Assembly: GCA_014843695.1 (NCBI GenBank)
Contig: CM026397.1
Coordinates: 50,156,663 to 50,220,662, forward strand
Direction of reading: 5' to 3'
Source of the DNA: Archivesica marissinica
Lineage: Eukaryota; Mollusca; Bivalvia; Venerida; Vesicomyidae
DNA: 64,000 nucleotides
The translations under genes were made by a program, and so were the position numbers. The notes below the pieces were generated by a model. That model searched no databases. It was not told where the DNA came from and worked only from the letters and a program-made list of their open reading frames with translations. Shown piece after piece: positions 53,256-64,000 of this stretch; position 1 is the first letter of the stretch; every line of letters begins with the position of its first letter.

Positions 53256-56200
53256 CGCTCATGAAGTTGTATATCACCGGGTTAATAGCGCTGTTGAAGT
53301 AACACACTAACCTAGCTGTCCAGAAGAGACACAGCAGAGTAACTCTACTAAGGCCATGAAGTATACCAGTGTACCTGCAAACATATCGCTGTAGTATATG
53401 TCATTGATAATTCAGCAATTTGATTGGCTAAACACCCATCAGATAGATGTGAATGTGTTTTACTATTCAACCTCTTTTCCACACTTTCGTTCCATTCCGG
53501 TATTTAGGGTCAATAATTCCGCGAGTGGCTCTGCAGATTTTGATTGCGATTGCGCATGCGTGCGCGTTTCTACAAACAACAATGGCTGTTCGATTCGGCA
53601 ATTTAACGGAACAGAACAAGTCATATAGTTTATTAGATATAAGCATTACATAGCTCATCATCATAATAATACATAAACAAATGCATGCAATACAAACAAG
53701 TCATTACACAATTGGAAAACAAGTTGTGTACGTTGTGTTACTTTCTTTGTATGTTCGGTTTTCATTTGTACAGACACGGTGACTAGTATCTTCTAGTATA
53801 TTCAGGACAAATTAGAAACACACCGTGTCTGCCTAGTACATTACAGAACACACGTGACCTTTCGCTGCAGACTAAATCGAATTCCGTGTACTAATAACTG
53901 AGTAATTGATAAACGGCAATTACAGGAATACTGCCCCAAGGGTGTCTCGCTACGGAAGCCTGATTATGTAAGCAAACGATCCACTTCCCACAGATCCGGT
54001 AGGCCAGTGACATTTAGCAGAAATAGATAATTAGTCGTATGATATATGCGAAACAAGATTAAAGCAGTTTCTTTAGCTTAAACAGAATTTATATTTCAAT
54101 TATTTTCAGCAACAATTGACATTGATACCAAATTAAACTTTATTTATTTTACAACAATTGCGAAGCAAGTTTTAACAACTTATATTAATCACTCTCGTTG
54201 GCGCGGATGAAAGCGTAACTGTGTCATTCGTGTAGGAGGAAACCGGATTACCCGGCGAAAACCCACCTGTCCGATCTGGTGACCACCGTACCATCTCACA
54301 TACTTCCCGGTCCGAGGATCGAACCCGGGTTGTATTGGTGAGAATACCAAATAAAGGATAAGAAAGAAGGATTAAGTGATAAAGAAGTGTTGTCCTTGAG
54401 CAATGTATTTCACTGTGGAGAAATAGTCATGCATGATACATGAGCTATGTTTTTTCAAATTCACTCATTTTTGAAAGCTAATATGTTGAATTATTGTCGC
54501 TTCTCACCAATGCAACCCGTGTGACTATGTTCCGACAAATCACAATACGACCTTAGAAATAGTACTCTTCACCTCTTCACCCACATTGGACCAATACTGA
54601 CCAATACATTTAGAAACTGGAACACATTAAAGCGATACTACATCTGTGAAAAAGCAAATAACTACAGCATATACTTTTCAACTAATAAAATAAGCCTTGT
54701 ATAAAACGTTTATTGACATAACAAAATAATGTAAATAGCGTCAACATGCGCGCGTAATGTAACTCGTATATCGTGAATAACCTGATTTATGGTACAGATT
54801 TACCGTTATATCTCGCATTTTTTGCCTGCGCACATTTATTTCTTAGCCTATTCTGATTTAAATTATCTTTAAGCGACTGTATGACGCGCTTTGTATATAC
54901 TCAAATAAACAAACGCCAATTCAGGAGCGTGGCTGATCGTTATATGAAATCCAACCTTCACTTTTGAGAGTGTGTATACCTCAAACGCATTGTATATTAA
55001 TTAAAGGTTAGTGTTCGAATTATTTCGGAGGAAGTTGTAGCAGCAATGCTATTTATATGTAAAATATGTATTGTTGTGCTCTTTGCTACGATACGCCGCT
55101 TTAAGAACTATAAAATGTCATAAGTGTTACATTATCAATTATCGCTTGCAATATAAGATACTCTCAGACTGATAGTCACAGACGGGTGCAATTTTTGAAT
55201 ATGGCTGAACATTTGTGTAAGCATAGTGTCAAATCTATGGTCTATCAAAATGTTCTTAAGAAAACAATTTGATTTTGAAGCCGAAAACCACTTATTTTTT
55301 TTGTTTAATCATATTTTATTGTATATGTATACATAAATACAATCACAATCATACAGGTATTACATACATAAACCACTTATCCAGACCCCAAGCGTCTGTT
55401 ATAGATATCAATACTTCTCTCATACGGCATATGCACAAGATTGTAAAATCACCGTGGATGTTGGTTCATGCATTATAGTAGACAAAGAAACTATAGAACA
55501 TGAGCGTCCAATTGTTTCCGGACGATGGTAAATCTAATTTCTATTTGGTGACTTTATTTTTACTGAGAATAAATTGAGGCTTTGGCTCATTTTCGAGTAA
55601 ATCACCGTTAAACAATCATCCTTTCGGATCAGAGATAATTGCCTTCAAGCGAATTGCTGTCCGTGATGGCTTAGAAGACGAAAGCGTGATGGGAATGCAG
55701 CTCCAAAATAGTGTATTGTAATTAGTATGAATGGAATGTATTTTCCGCGGAGAGGAAACAAAAGAGCATACTAACGTCATACAGTGTGAATAGATGACTC
55801 TGGGATGGGTCTCTGTCTGTATCATTGCACTATCCTGCAAAAATCTAAAATGACTAATCTCTTCAGGAGGCTTCGCTCATATGGGCAACCGGTAGCGACG
55901 ATAAATAAACGCAATATACACACAGAATGCCATGGTGCAAATGTTGCTTGATTTTGTCCAACGTAAGATTTTCTGATCTGGACTCCCGATCTGCCAAACA
56001 CTTCATACCCGAAATTGCAAAATAGGAATGATTTTACAACCTGGCAGTAAACTGCAAATATAACAACATTTAAAACACACATTTCTGCAGAATATACTCT
56101 CCTATTATATGGTGTAATTGCTTTCCAAATATGTGCTTCACAAACTGAGCATTTCAACGAATATATGCACTTCTGCTGTTGACATAACACAATATGGTCA

Positions 56201-56941
56201 ACATACATCTGTAATGCAAAGCGTGTATCCCGAATAACACGTTTTACGGTACCGTTATATCTCGCAGTTTTAGACTATTTTGATTTAATTTATCTCTAAG
56301 TGACATTATCAATCGTTTAGTATATACTCCAATGCTAAACAAACCTCAATGCAGGAGCTTGGCTGACCGTTATATGAAAACTTACGTTCACTAAACTTGT
56401 GAGAGCTTGTAGCCCGCAAAAAACAATGTGTATTCATGCAATGGTAGATAGTGTTCGAATTATATATAGGATATAAGCCGAAAACGATCCAATATATAAA
56501 ATATTGGACTGTGTGGGGGGCGTACGCCGAAGACAGTATCACTATTTTACATATTTGATCCGTGTGAGGCTTGTATCTTACTTAAAACACACAATTGTAT
56601 AATAAAATCCTTCTAATTAAAATGGTTAATTTCGTACATGTACACAAAGGATTTAACATACTACTCTGGCATGTTCACACCAGTCCAATATTAATAATAA
56701 TGGACTTCAAGTATAAAGGTATGACGTCACGATAGAATTTACAGTAGCAATGTATGTATACGTAAATGCATGTTTTAGCTTTTTGCGATGTAGTGTCGCT
56801 TTAAGTGTAATGCTTACCTCACAATATTGATTAAGTATATTGGTAAGTAGCACAGTGCAAACGTAATCACCACAACTATCAACATCTTTGCTGTCCGCTT
56901 TCTGGCTCTCAGTTGTTCAATCGCAGATTCATACTGTAGAT
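53256..56941 (-). CDS. class A neuropeptide-type GPCR, TM6 and TM7 exons
   Basis: Two exons in phase: 56818-56941 (124 bp, acceptor TTTGCAG, donor AG/GTAAGC) and 53256-53374 (119 bp, acceptor TTTGCAG, donor GCG/GTAAG). The first encodes the end of intracellular loop 3 (RARKRTAKM) and TM6 with FALCYLPIYLI. The second encodes a short third extracellular loop, then TM7 with the NPxxY motif in NSAINPVIYNFMSG. These are hallmarks of rhodopsin-class receptors at the plasma membrane. The motifs are closest in style to orexin/allatotropin, TRH or trissin-type peptide receptors; the ligand cannot be assigned. TM1-5 must lie to the right, beyond the arrays or outside the window, and the C-terminal tail to the left. 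No stop codons or phase errors are seen. Confidence 0.88.
53375..54134. other. GPCR intron sequence
   Basis: Mostly unassigned. GCAGACACGGTG-like arms near 53770 and 53825 (CAGACACGGTG and CACCGTGTCTG) can form a hairpin. Confidence 0.4.
54135..54345 (-). mobile_element. SINE family 3, head-truncated copy
   Basis: Tail ACTTTATTTATTTTACAAC, body and B-box GGATCGAACCCGGG present; stops at TTGGTGAGAA. In the GPCR intron, same strand as the gene. Confidence 0.75.
54627..55104. mobile_element. TTAA-ended MITE family 3, copy B
   Basis: 478 bp. Left end TTAAAGCGATACTACATC; right end GATACGCCGCTTTAA. Includes GCCAATTCAGGAGCGTGGC and GTGTTCGAATTATTTCGG, which identify copies A (40132) and C (56140). 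Non-coding. In the GPCR intron. Confidence 0.75.
55794..55915 (+). mobile_element. SINE family 1, 3' half
   Basis: TGGGTCTCTGTCTGTATC to the tail GCGACGATAAATAAACG. In the GPCR intron, antisense. Confidence 0.75.
56140..56804. mobile_element. TTAA-ended MITE family 3, copy C
   Basis: Same orientation as copy B (TGCAGGAGCTTGGCTGACCG, TAGTGTTCGAATTATAT). About 270 bp of unrelated sequence interrupts it at roughly 56476-56745. Its right end GCGATGTAGTGTCGCTTTAA stops at 56804, only 13 bp inside the intron that begins after the TM6 exon donor. The left end is eroded. Confidence 0.65.
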
Positions 56942-56958
56942 CTGCAAAGATGAGCAAA

Positions 56959-57525
56959 CTATACTAGAGGACAAAAAACCCCCCAAAAAACAAAAAACAT
57001 AGAAAACGCGCGCCTGCATTATATAGTAGAGGGCATAGAAAACGCGCACCTACATTATATACTAGAGGACATAGAAAACGCGCACCTACATTATATACTA
57101 GATGACATAGAAAACGCACGCCTACATTATATACTAGAGGACATAGAAAACGCGCACCTACATTATATACTAGAGGACATAGAAAACGCGCACCTATATT
57201 ATATACTAGAGGACATAGAAAACGCGCACCTACATTATATACTAGAGGACATAGAAAACGCACGCCTACATTATATACTAGAGGAAATAGCAAACGCGCA
57301 CCTACATTATATACTAGATGACATAGAAAACGCACGCCTACATTATATACTAGAGGACATAGAAAACGCACACATACATTATATACTAGAGAACATAGAA
57401 AACGCACACCTACATTATATACTAGGGGCATAGAAAACGCACACCTACATTATATACTAGAGGACATAGAAAACGCACACCTACATTATATACTAGAGGA
57501 CATAGAAAACGCACACCTACATTAT
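56959..57525. repeat. 36-bp minisatellite next to the TM6 exon
   Basis: About 15 units of CATAGAAAACGCGCACCTAC plus ATTATATACTAGAGGA. On the minus strand each unit reads CGTTTTCTATGTCCTCTAG, a pyrimidine-rich run ending in AG. The first unit begins 17 bp from the TM6 exon acceptor, so the array forms most of the 3' end of that intron. It shares a core with the 38-bp array but lies in the opposite orientation. Confidence 0.9.
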
Positions 57526-57674
57526 ATGATTATTATTACACGAACACGAAATACGAAGGATTCCATCAAGATATATCACATCTTTATTACAAAACACAAA
57601 CTGTACAACTATAAATATTCCAAAGAGGTTAAAACTATGTATTTATATAGTTATTGTTTTTCATGTAAAAACAC
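57526..57674. other. spacer between inverted arrays
   Basis: About 150 bp of unique AT-rich sequence separating the 36-bp and 38-bp arrays; it would be the loop of the large inverted repeat. Confidence 0.6.
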
Positions 57675-60600
57675 ACGTATCCGAAATGTGCGTTTTCTAT
57701 GTCCTCTAGTATACGTATCCAAAGTATGCGTTTTCTATGTCCTCTAGTATACGTATCGGAAGTGTGTGTTTACCATGTCCTCTAGTATATGTATCCGAAG
57801 AGTGCGTTTTCTATGTCCTCTAGTATACTTATCCGAAGTGTGCGTTTTCTATGTCCTCTAGTATACTTATCCGAAGTGTGCGTGTTCTATGTCCTCTAGT
57901 ATACTTATCCGAAGTGTGCGTTTTCTATGTCCTCTAGTATACGTATCCGAAGTGTGCGTTTTCTATGTCCTCTAGTATACGTATCCGAAGTGTGTGTTTT
58001 CCATGTCCTCTAGTATACGTATCCGAAGTGTGCGTTTTCTATGTCCTCTAGTATACTTATCCGAAGTGTGCGTTTTCTATGTCCTCTAGTATACTTATCC
58101 GACGTGTGCGTGTTCTATGTCCTCTAGTATACTTATCCGAAGTGTGCGTTTTCTATGTCCTCTAGTATACTTATCCGAAGTGTGCGTTTTTTATGTCCTC
58201 TAGTATACGTATCCGAAGTGTGCGTTTTCTATGTCCTCTAGTATACGTATCGGAAGTGTGCATTTTCTATGTCCTCTAGTATACGTATCCGAAGTGTGCG
58301 TTTTCTATGTCCTCTAGTATACTTATCCGAAGTGTGCGTTTTCTATGTCCTCTAGTATACTTATCCGAAGTGTGCGTTTTCTATGTCCTCTAGTATACTT
58401 ATCCGAAGTGTGCGTTTTCTATGTCCTCTAGTATACGTATCCGAAGTGTGCGTTTTCTATGTCCTCTAGTATACGTATCCGAAGTTTGTGGTTTCCATGT
58501 CCTCTAGTATACGTATCGGAAGTGTGCATTTTCGATGTCCTCTAGTATTCTTATCCGAAGTGTGCGTTTTCTATGTCCTCTAATATACTTATCCGAAGTG
58601 TGCGTTTTCTATGTCCTCTAGTATACTTATCCGAAGTGTGCGTTTTCTATGTCCTCTAGTATACGTATCCGAAGTGTGTTTTCCATGTCCCCTAGTATAC
58701 GTATCTGAAGTGTGCGTTTTCTATGTCCTCTAGTATACTTATCCGAAATGTGCGTTTTCTATGTCCTCTAGTATACGTATCCGAAGTGTGCGTATTCTTT
58801 GTCCTCTAGTATTCTTATCCGAAGTGTGCGTTTTCTATGTCCTCTAATATACTTATCCGAAGTGTGCGTTTTCTATGTCCTCTAGTATACTTATCCGAAG
58901 TGTGCGTTTTCTATGTCCTCTAGTATACGTATCGGAAGTGTGTGTTTTCCATGTCCCCTAGTATACGTATCGGAAGTGTGCGTTTTCTATGTCCTCTAGT
59001 ATACGTATCCGAAGTGTGTGTTTTCTATCTCATCTAGTATACGTATCCGAAGTGTGCGTTTTCTATGTCCTCCAGTATACGTATCCGAAGTGTGTATTTT
59101 CTTTGTCCTCCAGTATACGTATCTGAAGTGTGCGTTTTCTTTGTCCTCTAGTATACGTATCCGAAGTTTGTGTTTTCTTTGTCCTCCAGTATACGTATCC
59201 GAAGTGTGTGTTTTCTTTATCCTCCAATATACGTATCCGAAGTGTGTGTTTTCTTTGTCCTCCAGTATACGTATCCGAAGTGTGTGTTTTCTTTGTCCTC
59301 CAGTATACGTATCCGAAGTGTGTGTTTTCTTTGTCCTCTAGTATACGTATCCGAAGTGTGTGTTTTCTTTGTCCTCCAGTATACGTATCCGAAGTGTGTG
59401 TTTTCTTTGTACTCCAGTATACGTATCCGAAGTGTGTGTTTTCCATGTCCTCTAATATACGTATCGGAAGTGTGCGTTTTCTATGTCCTCTAGTATACGT
59501 ATCCGAAGTGTGCGTTTTCTATGTCCTCTAGTATACTTATCCGAAGTGTGCGTTTTCTATGTCCTCTAGTATACTTATCCGAAGTGTGCGTTTTCTATGT
59601 CCTCTAGTATACTTATCCGAAGTGTGCGTTTTCTATGTCCTCTAGTATACGTATCCGAAGTGTGCGTTTTCTATGTCCTCTAGTATACGTATCCGAAGTG
59701 TGCGTTTTCTATGTCCTCTAGTATACGTATCGGAAGTGTGTGTTTTCCATGTCCTCTAGTATACGTATCCGAAGTGTGCGTTTTCTATGTCCTCTAGTAT
59801 ACGTATCCGAAGTGTGCGTTTTCTATGTCCTCTAGTATACTTATCCGAAGTGTGCTTTTTCTATGTCCTCTAGTATACTTATCCGAAGTGTGCGTTTTCT
59901 ATGTCCTCTAGTATACTTATCCGAAGTGTGCGTTTTCTATGTCCTCTAGTATACGTATCCGAAGTGTGCGTTTTCTATGTCCTCTAGTATACGTATCCGA
60001 AGTGTGCGTTTTCCATGTCCTCTAGTATACGTATCCGAAGTGTGCGTTTTCTATGTCCTCTAGTATACTTATCCGAAGTGTGCGTTTTCTATGTCCTCTA
60101 GTATACTTATCCGAAGTGTGCGTTTTCTATGTCCTCTAGTATACTTATCCGAAGTGTGCGTTTTCTATGTCCTCTAGTATACTTATCCGAAGTGTGCGTT
60201 TTCTATGTCCTCTAGTATACGTATCCGAAGTGTGCGTTTTCTATGTCCTCTAGTATACGTATCCGAAGTGTGTGTTTTCTATGTCCTCTAGTATACGTAT
60301 CGGAAGTGTGCGTTTTCTATGTCCTCTAGTATACGTATCCGAAGTGTGTGTTTTCTATCTCATCTAGTATACGTATCCGAAGTGTGCGTTTTCTATGTCC
60401 TCCAGTATACGTATCCGAAGTGTGTATTTTCTTTGTCCTCCAGTATACGTATCTGAAGTGTGCGTTTTCTTTGTCCTCTAGTATACGTATCCGAAGTTTG
60501 TGGTTTCTTTGTCCTCCAGTATACGTATCCGAAGTGTGTGTTTTCTTTATCCTCCAATATACGTATCCGAAGTGTGTGTTTTCTTTGTCCTCCAGTATAC

Positions 60601-61815
60601 GTATCCGAAGTGTGTGTTTTCTTTGTCCTCTAGTATACGTATCCGAAGTGTGTGTTTTCTTTGTCCTCTAGTATACGTATCCGAAGTGTGTGTTTTCTTT
60701 GTCCTCCAGTATACGTATCCGAAGTGTGTGTTTTCTTTGTCCTCTAGTATACGTATCCGAAGTGTGCGTTTTCTATGTCCTCTAGTATACGTATCCGAAG
60801 TGTGCGTTTTCTATGTCCTCTAGTATACGTATCCGAAGTGTGCGTTTTCTATGTCCTCTAGTATACTTATCCGAAGTGTGCGTTTTCTATGTCCTCTAGT
60901 ATACTTATCCGAAGTGTGCGTTTTCTATGTCCTCTAGTATACTTATCCGAAGTGTGCGTTTTCTATGTCCTCTAGTATACGTATCCGAAGTGTGCGTTTT
61001 CTATGTCCTCTAGTATACGTATCCGAAGTGTGCGTTTTCTATGTCCTCTAGTATACGTATCCGAAGTGTGCGTTTTCTATGTCCTCTAGTATACTTATCC
61101 GAAGTGTGCGTTTTCTATGTCCTCTAGTATACGTATCCGAAGTGTGCGTTTTCTATGTCCTCTAGTATACTTATCCGAAGTGTGCGTTTTCTATGTCCTC
61201 TAGTATACTTATCCGAAGTGTGCGTTTTCTATGTCCTCTAGTATACTTATCCGAAGTGTGCGTTTTCTATGTCCTCTAGTATACGTATCCGAAGTGTGCG
61301 TTTTCTATGTCCTCTAGTATACGTATCCGAAGTGTGCGTTTTCTATGTCCTCTAGTATACGTATCCGAAGTGTGCGTTTTCTATGTCCTCTAGTATACTT
61401 ATCCGAAGTGTGCGTTTTCTATGTCCTCTAGTATACGTATCCGAAGTGTGCGTTTTCTATGTCCTCTAGTATACTTATCCGAAGTGTGTGTTTTCCATGT
61501 CCTCTAGTATATGTATCCGAAGTGTGTGTTTTCTTTGTCCTCCAGTATACGTATCCGAAGTGTGTGTTTTATTTGTCCTCCAGTATACGTATCCGAAGTG
61601 TGTGTTTTCTTTGTCCTCTAGTATATGTATCCGAAGTGTGTGTTTTCTTTGTCCTCCAGTATACGTATCCGAAGTGTGTGTTTTCTTTGTCCTCCAGTAT
61701 ACGTGTCCGAAGTTTGTGTTTTCTTTGTCCTCCAGTATACGTATCCGAAGTGTGTGTTTTCTTTGTCCTCCAGTATACGTATCCGAAGTGTGCGTTTTCT
61801 TTGTCCTCCAGTATA
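57675..61815. repeat. 38-bp minisatellite array, about 109 units
   Basis: Unit GTATACGTATCCGAAGTG plus TGCGTTTTCTATGTCCTCTA, with common variants (CTTATCC for CGTATCC, TGTGTTTTCTTTGTCCTCCA). The block at 59018 recurs at 60348 almost unchanged: an offset of 1330 bp, exactly 35 units, so a higher-order repeat exists. 38-bp periodicity opens all plus frames as Cys/Val/Phe-rich peptides, which are artefacts. Confidence 0.95.
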
Positions 61816-61884
61816 TCAGAACAATCGTGACAAGTCATATTGTAGATATAGAAAGACGAACATTACTACTGGTGTGTGGAATTG

Positions 61885-61990
61885 TCGAAGCTTGCGGAAG
61901 ATTCGTGGTTCTACCCGGTACACGTACCTGCTTGAAATACTGCTCGGAGGGGCAACTGGGGGTCATCTTCCAGTAATAATAGCTGGAGAG
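61885..61990 (+). mobile_element. SINE family 5 fragment
   Basis: GCTTGCGGAAGATTCGTGG, TTCTACCCGG and GCTTGAAATACTGCTCGG match the family 5 body. Confidence 0.45.
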
Positions 61991-62151
61991 TCGCAATAGG
62001 ACCAAACCCCCTGGCGCGACTTTAACCCCGTAACACAAAATAAACAGCACACATGCGTTAAGAAATATAGGTACCAATCAATTGGTTTTGAATGTGTCTG
62101 TAAATATAATATAAGAACCCTTCTGTTAGTTTTTAGTTTACGCAACATAAA

Positions 62152-62212
62152 GGTGGTCCAGCCGTTAACACAATGGACTGCACATTCAGGAGCCGTGAGT
62201 TCGATCCCCGTA
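62152..62212 (+). other. tRNA-like head (SINE remnant)
   Basis: GGTGGTCCAGCCGTTAACAC has an A-box-like start and CGTGAGTTCGATCCCCG is a B box, 30 bp apart. The cloverleaf arms do not close well, so it is a SINE head rather than a tRNA gene. The 34-bp array starts directly after it. Confidence 0.55.
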
Positions 62213-64000
62213 TAGGTGTTATACACCGGGAGGCATACGTAATGTATTGGTGGTATACACCGGGAGGTATACGTAATGTATCGGTGGTATACACCGGGAG
62301 GTATACGTAATGTATCGGTGGTATACACCGGGAGGTATACGTAATGTATCGGTGCTATACACCGGGAGGCATACGTAATGTATCGGTCTTATGCATCGGA
62401 AGGCATCCGTGATGTATCGGTGATATACATCGGGAGGCATACGTAATGTATCGGTGTTATACACCGAGAGGCATACGTAATGTATCGGTGATACATATCG
62501 GGAGCTATACGTAATGTATCGGTGATATACATCGGAAGGCATACGTAATGTATCGGTGTTATACACCGGGAGGCATACGTAATGTATCGGTGTTATACAT
62601 CGGAAGGCATCCGTGATGTATCGGTGATATACATCGGGAGGCATACTTAATGTATCGGTGATATACATAGGAAGGCATACGTAATGTATCGGTGATATAC
62701 ATTGGGAGGCATACGTTATGTATCGGTGTTATACATTGAGAGGCATACGTAATGTATCGGTGTTATACATCGGGAGGCATACGTAATGTATCGGTGCTAT
62801 ACATCGGGAGGCATACGTAATGTATCGGTGCTATACACCGTGGGGGCATACGTAATGTATCGGTGTTATAAACCGGGGGGGCATACGTAATGTATCGGTG
62901 TTATACACCGGGAGGCATACGTAATGTATCGGTTCTGTAAATCGGGAGGCATACGTAATGTATCGGTGTTATACACCGGGAGGCATGCGCAATGTATCGG
63001 TTGTATACACCGGGGGCATACGTAATGTATCGGTGGTATACACCGGGAGGCATACGTAATGTATCGGTGCTATACATCGGGAAGCATACGTAATGTATCG
63101 GTGTTATACACCGGGAGGCATACGTAATGTATCGGTGTTATACACCGGGAGGCATACGTAATGTATCGGTGTCATATATCGGGAGGCATACGTAATTTAT
63201 CGGTGTTATGTATCTGTGCTATACACCGGGAAGCATACGTAATGTATCGGTGTTATACATCGGGAGTCATACGTAATGTATCGGTGTTATACATCGGGAG
63301 GCATACGTAATGTATCGGTGTTATGTATCGGTGCTATACACCGGGAGGCATACGTAATGTATCGGTGATATACATCGGGAGGCATACGTAATGTATCGGT
63401 GATATACATCGGGAGGCATACGTAATGTATCGGTGCTATACATCGGGAGGCATACGTAATTTATCGGTTTTATACATCGGGAGGCATACGTAATGTATCG
63501 GTGATATGCATCGGGAGGCATACGTAATATATCGGTGTTATGTATCGGTGCTATACACCGGGAGGCATACGTAATGTATCGGTGTTATATATCGGGAGGC
63601 ATACGTAATGTATCGGTGTTATGTATCGGTGCTATACACCGGGAGGCATACGTAATGTATCGGTGTTATACATCGGGAGGCATACGTAATGTATCGGAGT
63701 TATACATCGGAAGGCATACGTAATGTATCGGTGTTATGTATCGGTGCTATTCACCGGGAGGCATACGTAATGTATCGGTGATATACATCGGGAGGCATAC
63801 GTAATGTATCGGTGATATACATCGGGAGGCATACGTAATGTATCGGTGATATACATCGGGAGGCATACGTAATGTATCGGTGATATACATCGGAAGGCAT
63901 ACGTAATGTATCGGTGGTATACATCGGGAGGCATACGTAATGTATCGGTGATATACATCGGGAGGCATGCGTAATGTATCGGTGTTATACATCGAGAGAC
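62213..64000. repeat. 34-bp minisatellite with internal palindrome, runs off the edge
   Basis: About 52 units of GTATCGGTGTTATACACCGG plus GAGGCATACGTAAT. Each unit contains the palindrome CGGTG-N5-CACCG (often CGATG in place of CACCG's partner). In several places (63215, 63322, 63540, 63620, 63735) a composite unit TTATGTATCGGTGCTATACA recurs, giving a larger period. The array continues beyond the window. Confidence 0.95.

Noticed and set aside
57000..64000. CRISPR array or repeat-protein gene
   Set aside because: Units are contiguous with no unique spacers, the genome is eukaryotic, and all frames are open equally because of the repeat period.

Overview
This window is nuclear DNA of an animal, most likely a mollusc or another lophotrochozoan. 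It is AT-rich, has spliced genes with GT-AG introns, carries several families of tRNA-derived SINEs, LINEs, a Ty3/gypsy element and MITEs, and holds very long minisatellite arrays. No bacterial, plasmid or CRISPR features are present. The phylum-level placement is inference from gene and repeat style, not from a database search.

Three host genes can be assembled by joining short exons whose splice phases agree; all three are on the minus strand. (1) At 2240-7344 lies the 5' half of a divergent glutamine-synthetase-family gene (four exons seen); the rest runs off the left edge. (2) At 12533-23831 lies a complete three-exon gene for a 338-residue ER-luminal thioredoxin-fold protein with a signal peptide, no CxxC and a C-terminal KDEL. 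Its first intron has been filled by a nearly intact L1/Tx1-like LINE. (3) At 53256-56941 lie two exons of a class A neuropeptide-type GPCR (TM6 and TM7 with NPVIY).

Layout: 0-8 kb, glutamine synthetase-like gene with repeat-filled introns; 8-12 kb, SINEs and a 42-bp array; 12.5-23.8 kb, the KDEL gene with its intronic LINE; 24-30.7 kb, a Ty3/gypsy element with one uninterrupted 1737-codon gag-pol; 31-48 kb, a graveyard of nested SINEs, MITEs, LINE fragments and a broken SGNH-hydrolase ORF; 49.2-51.4 kb, two adjoining minisatellites; 53-57 kb, GPCR exons; 57-64 kb, three large arrays, the first two in opposite orientation.

The recurring theme is where the tandem arrays start. Several can be traced to a recognisable seed: the 3' end of a glutamine synthetase exon including its splice donor, the inner part of SINEs (at least three times), the terminus of a mariner-like MITE, one arm of a foldback element, the 3' end of a LINE ORF, and sequence next to a tRNA-like head. 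I found no new defence system or metabolic cluster. The most interesting items are the exon-derived 71-bp array, the GPCR exon wedged between a MITE and an array, the fast-evolving glutamine synthetase relative and the nested MITEs.
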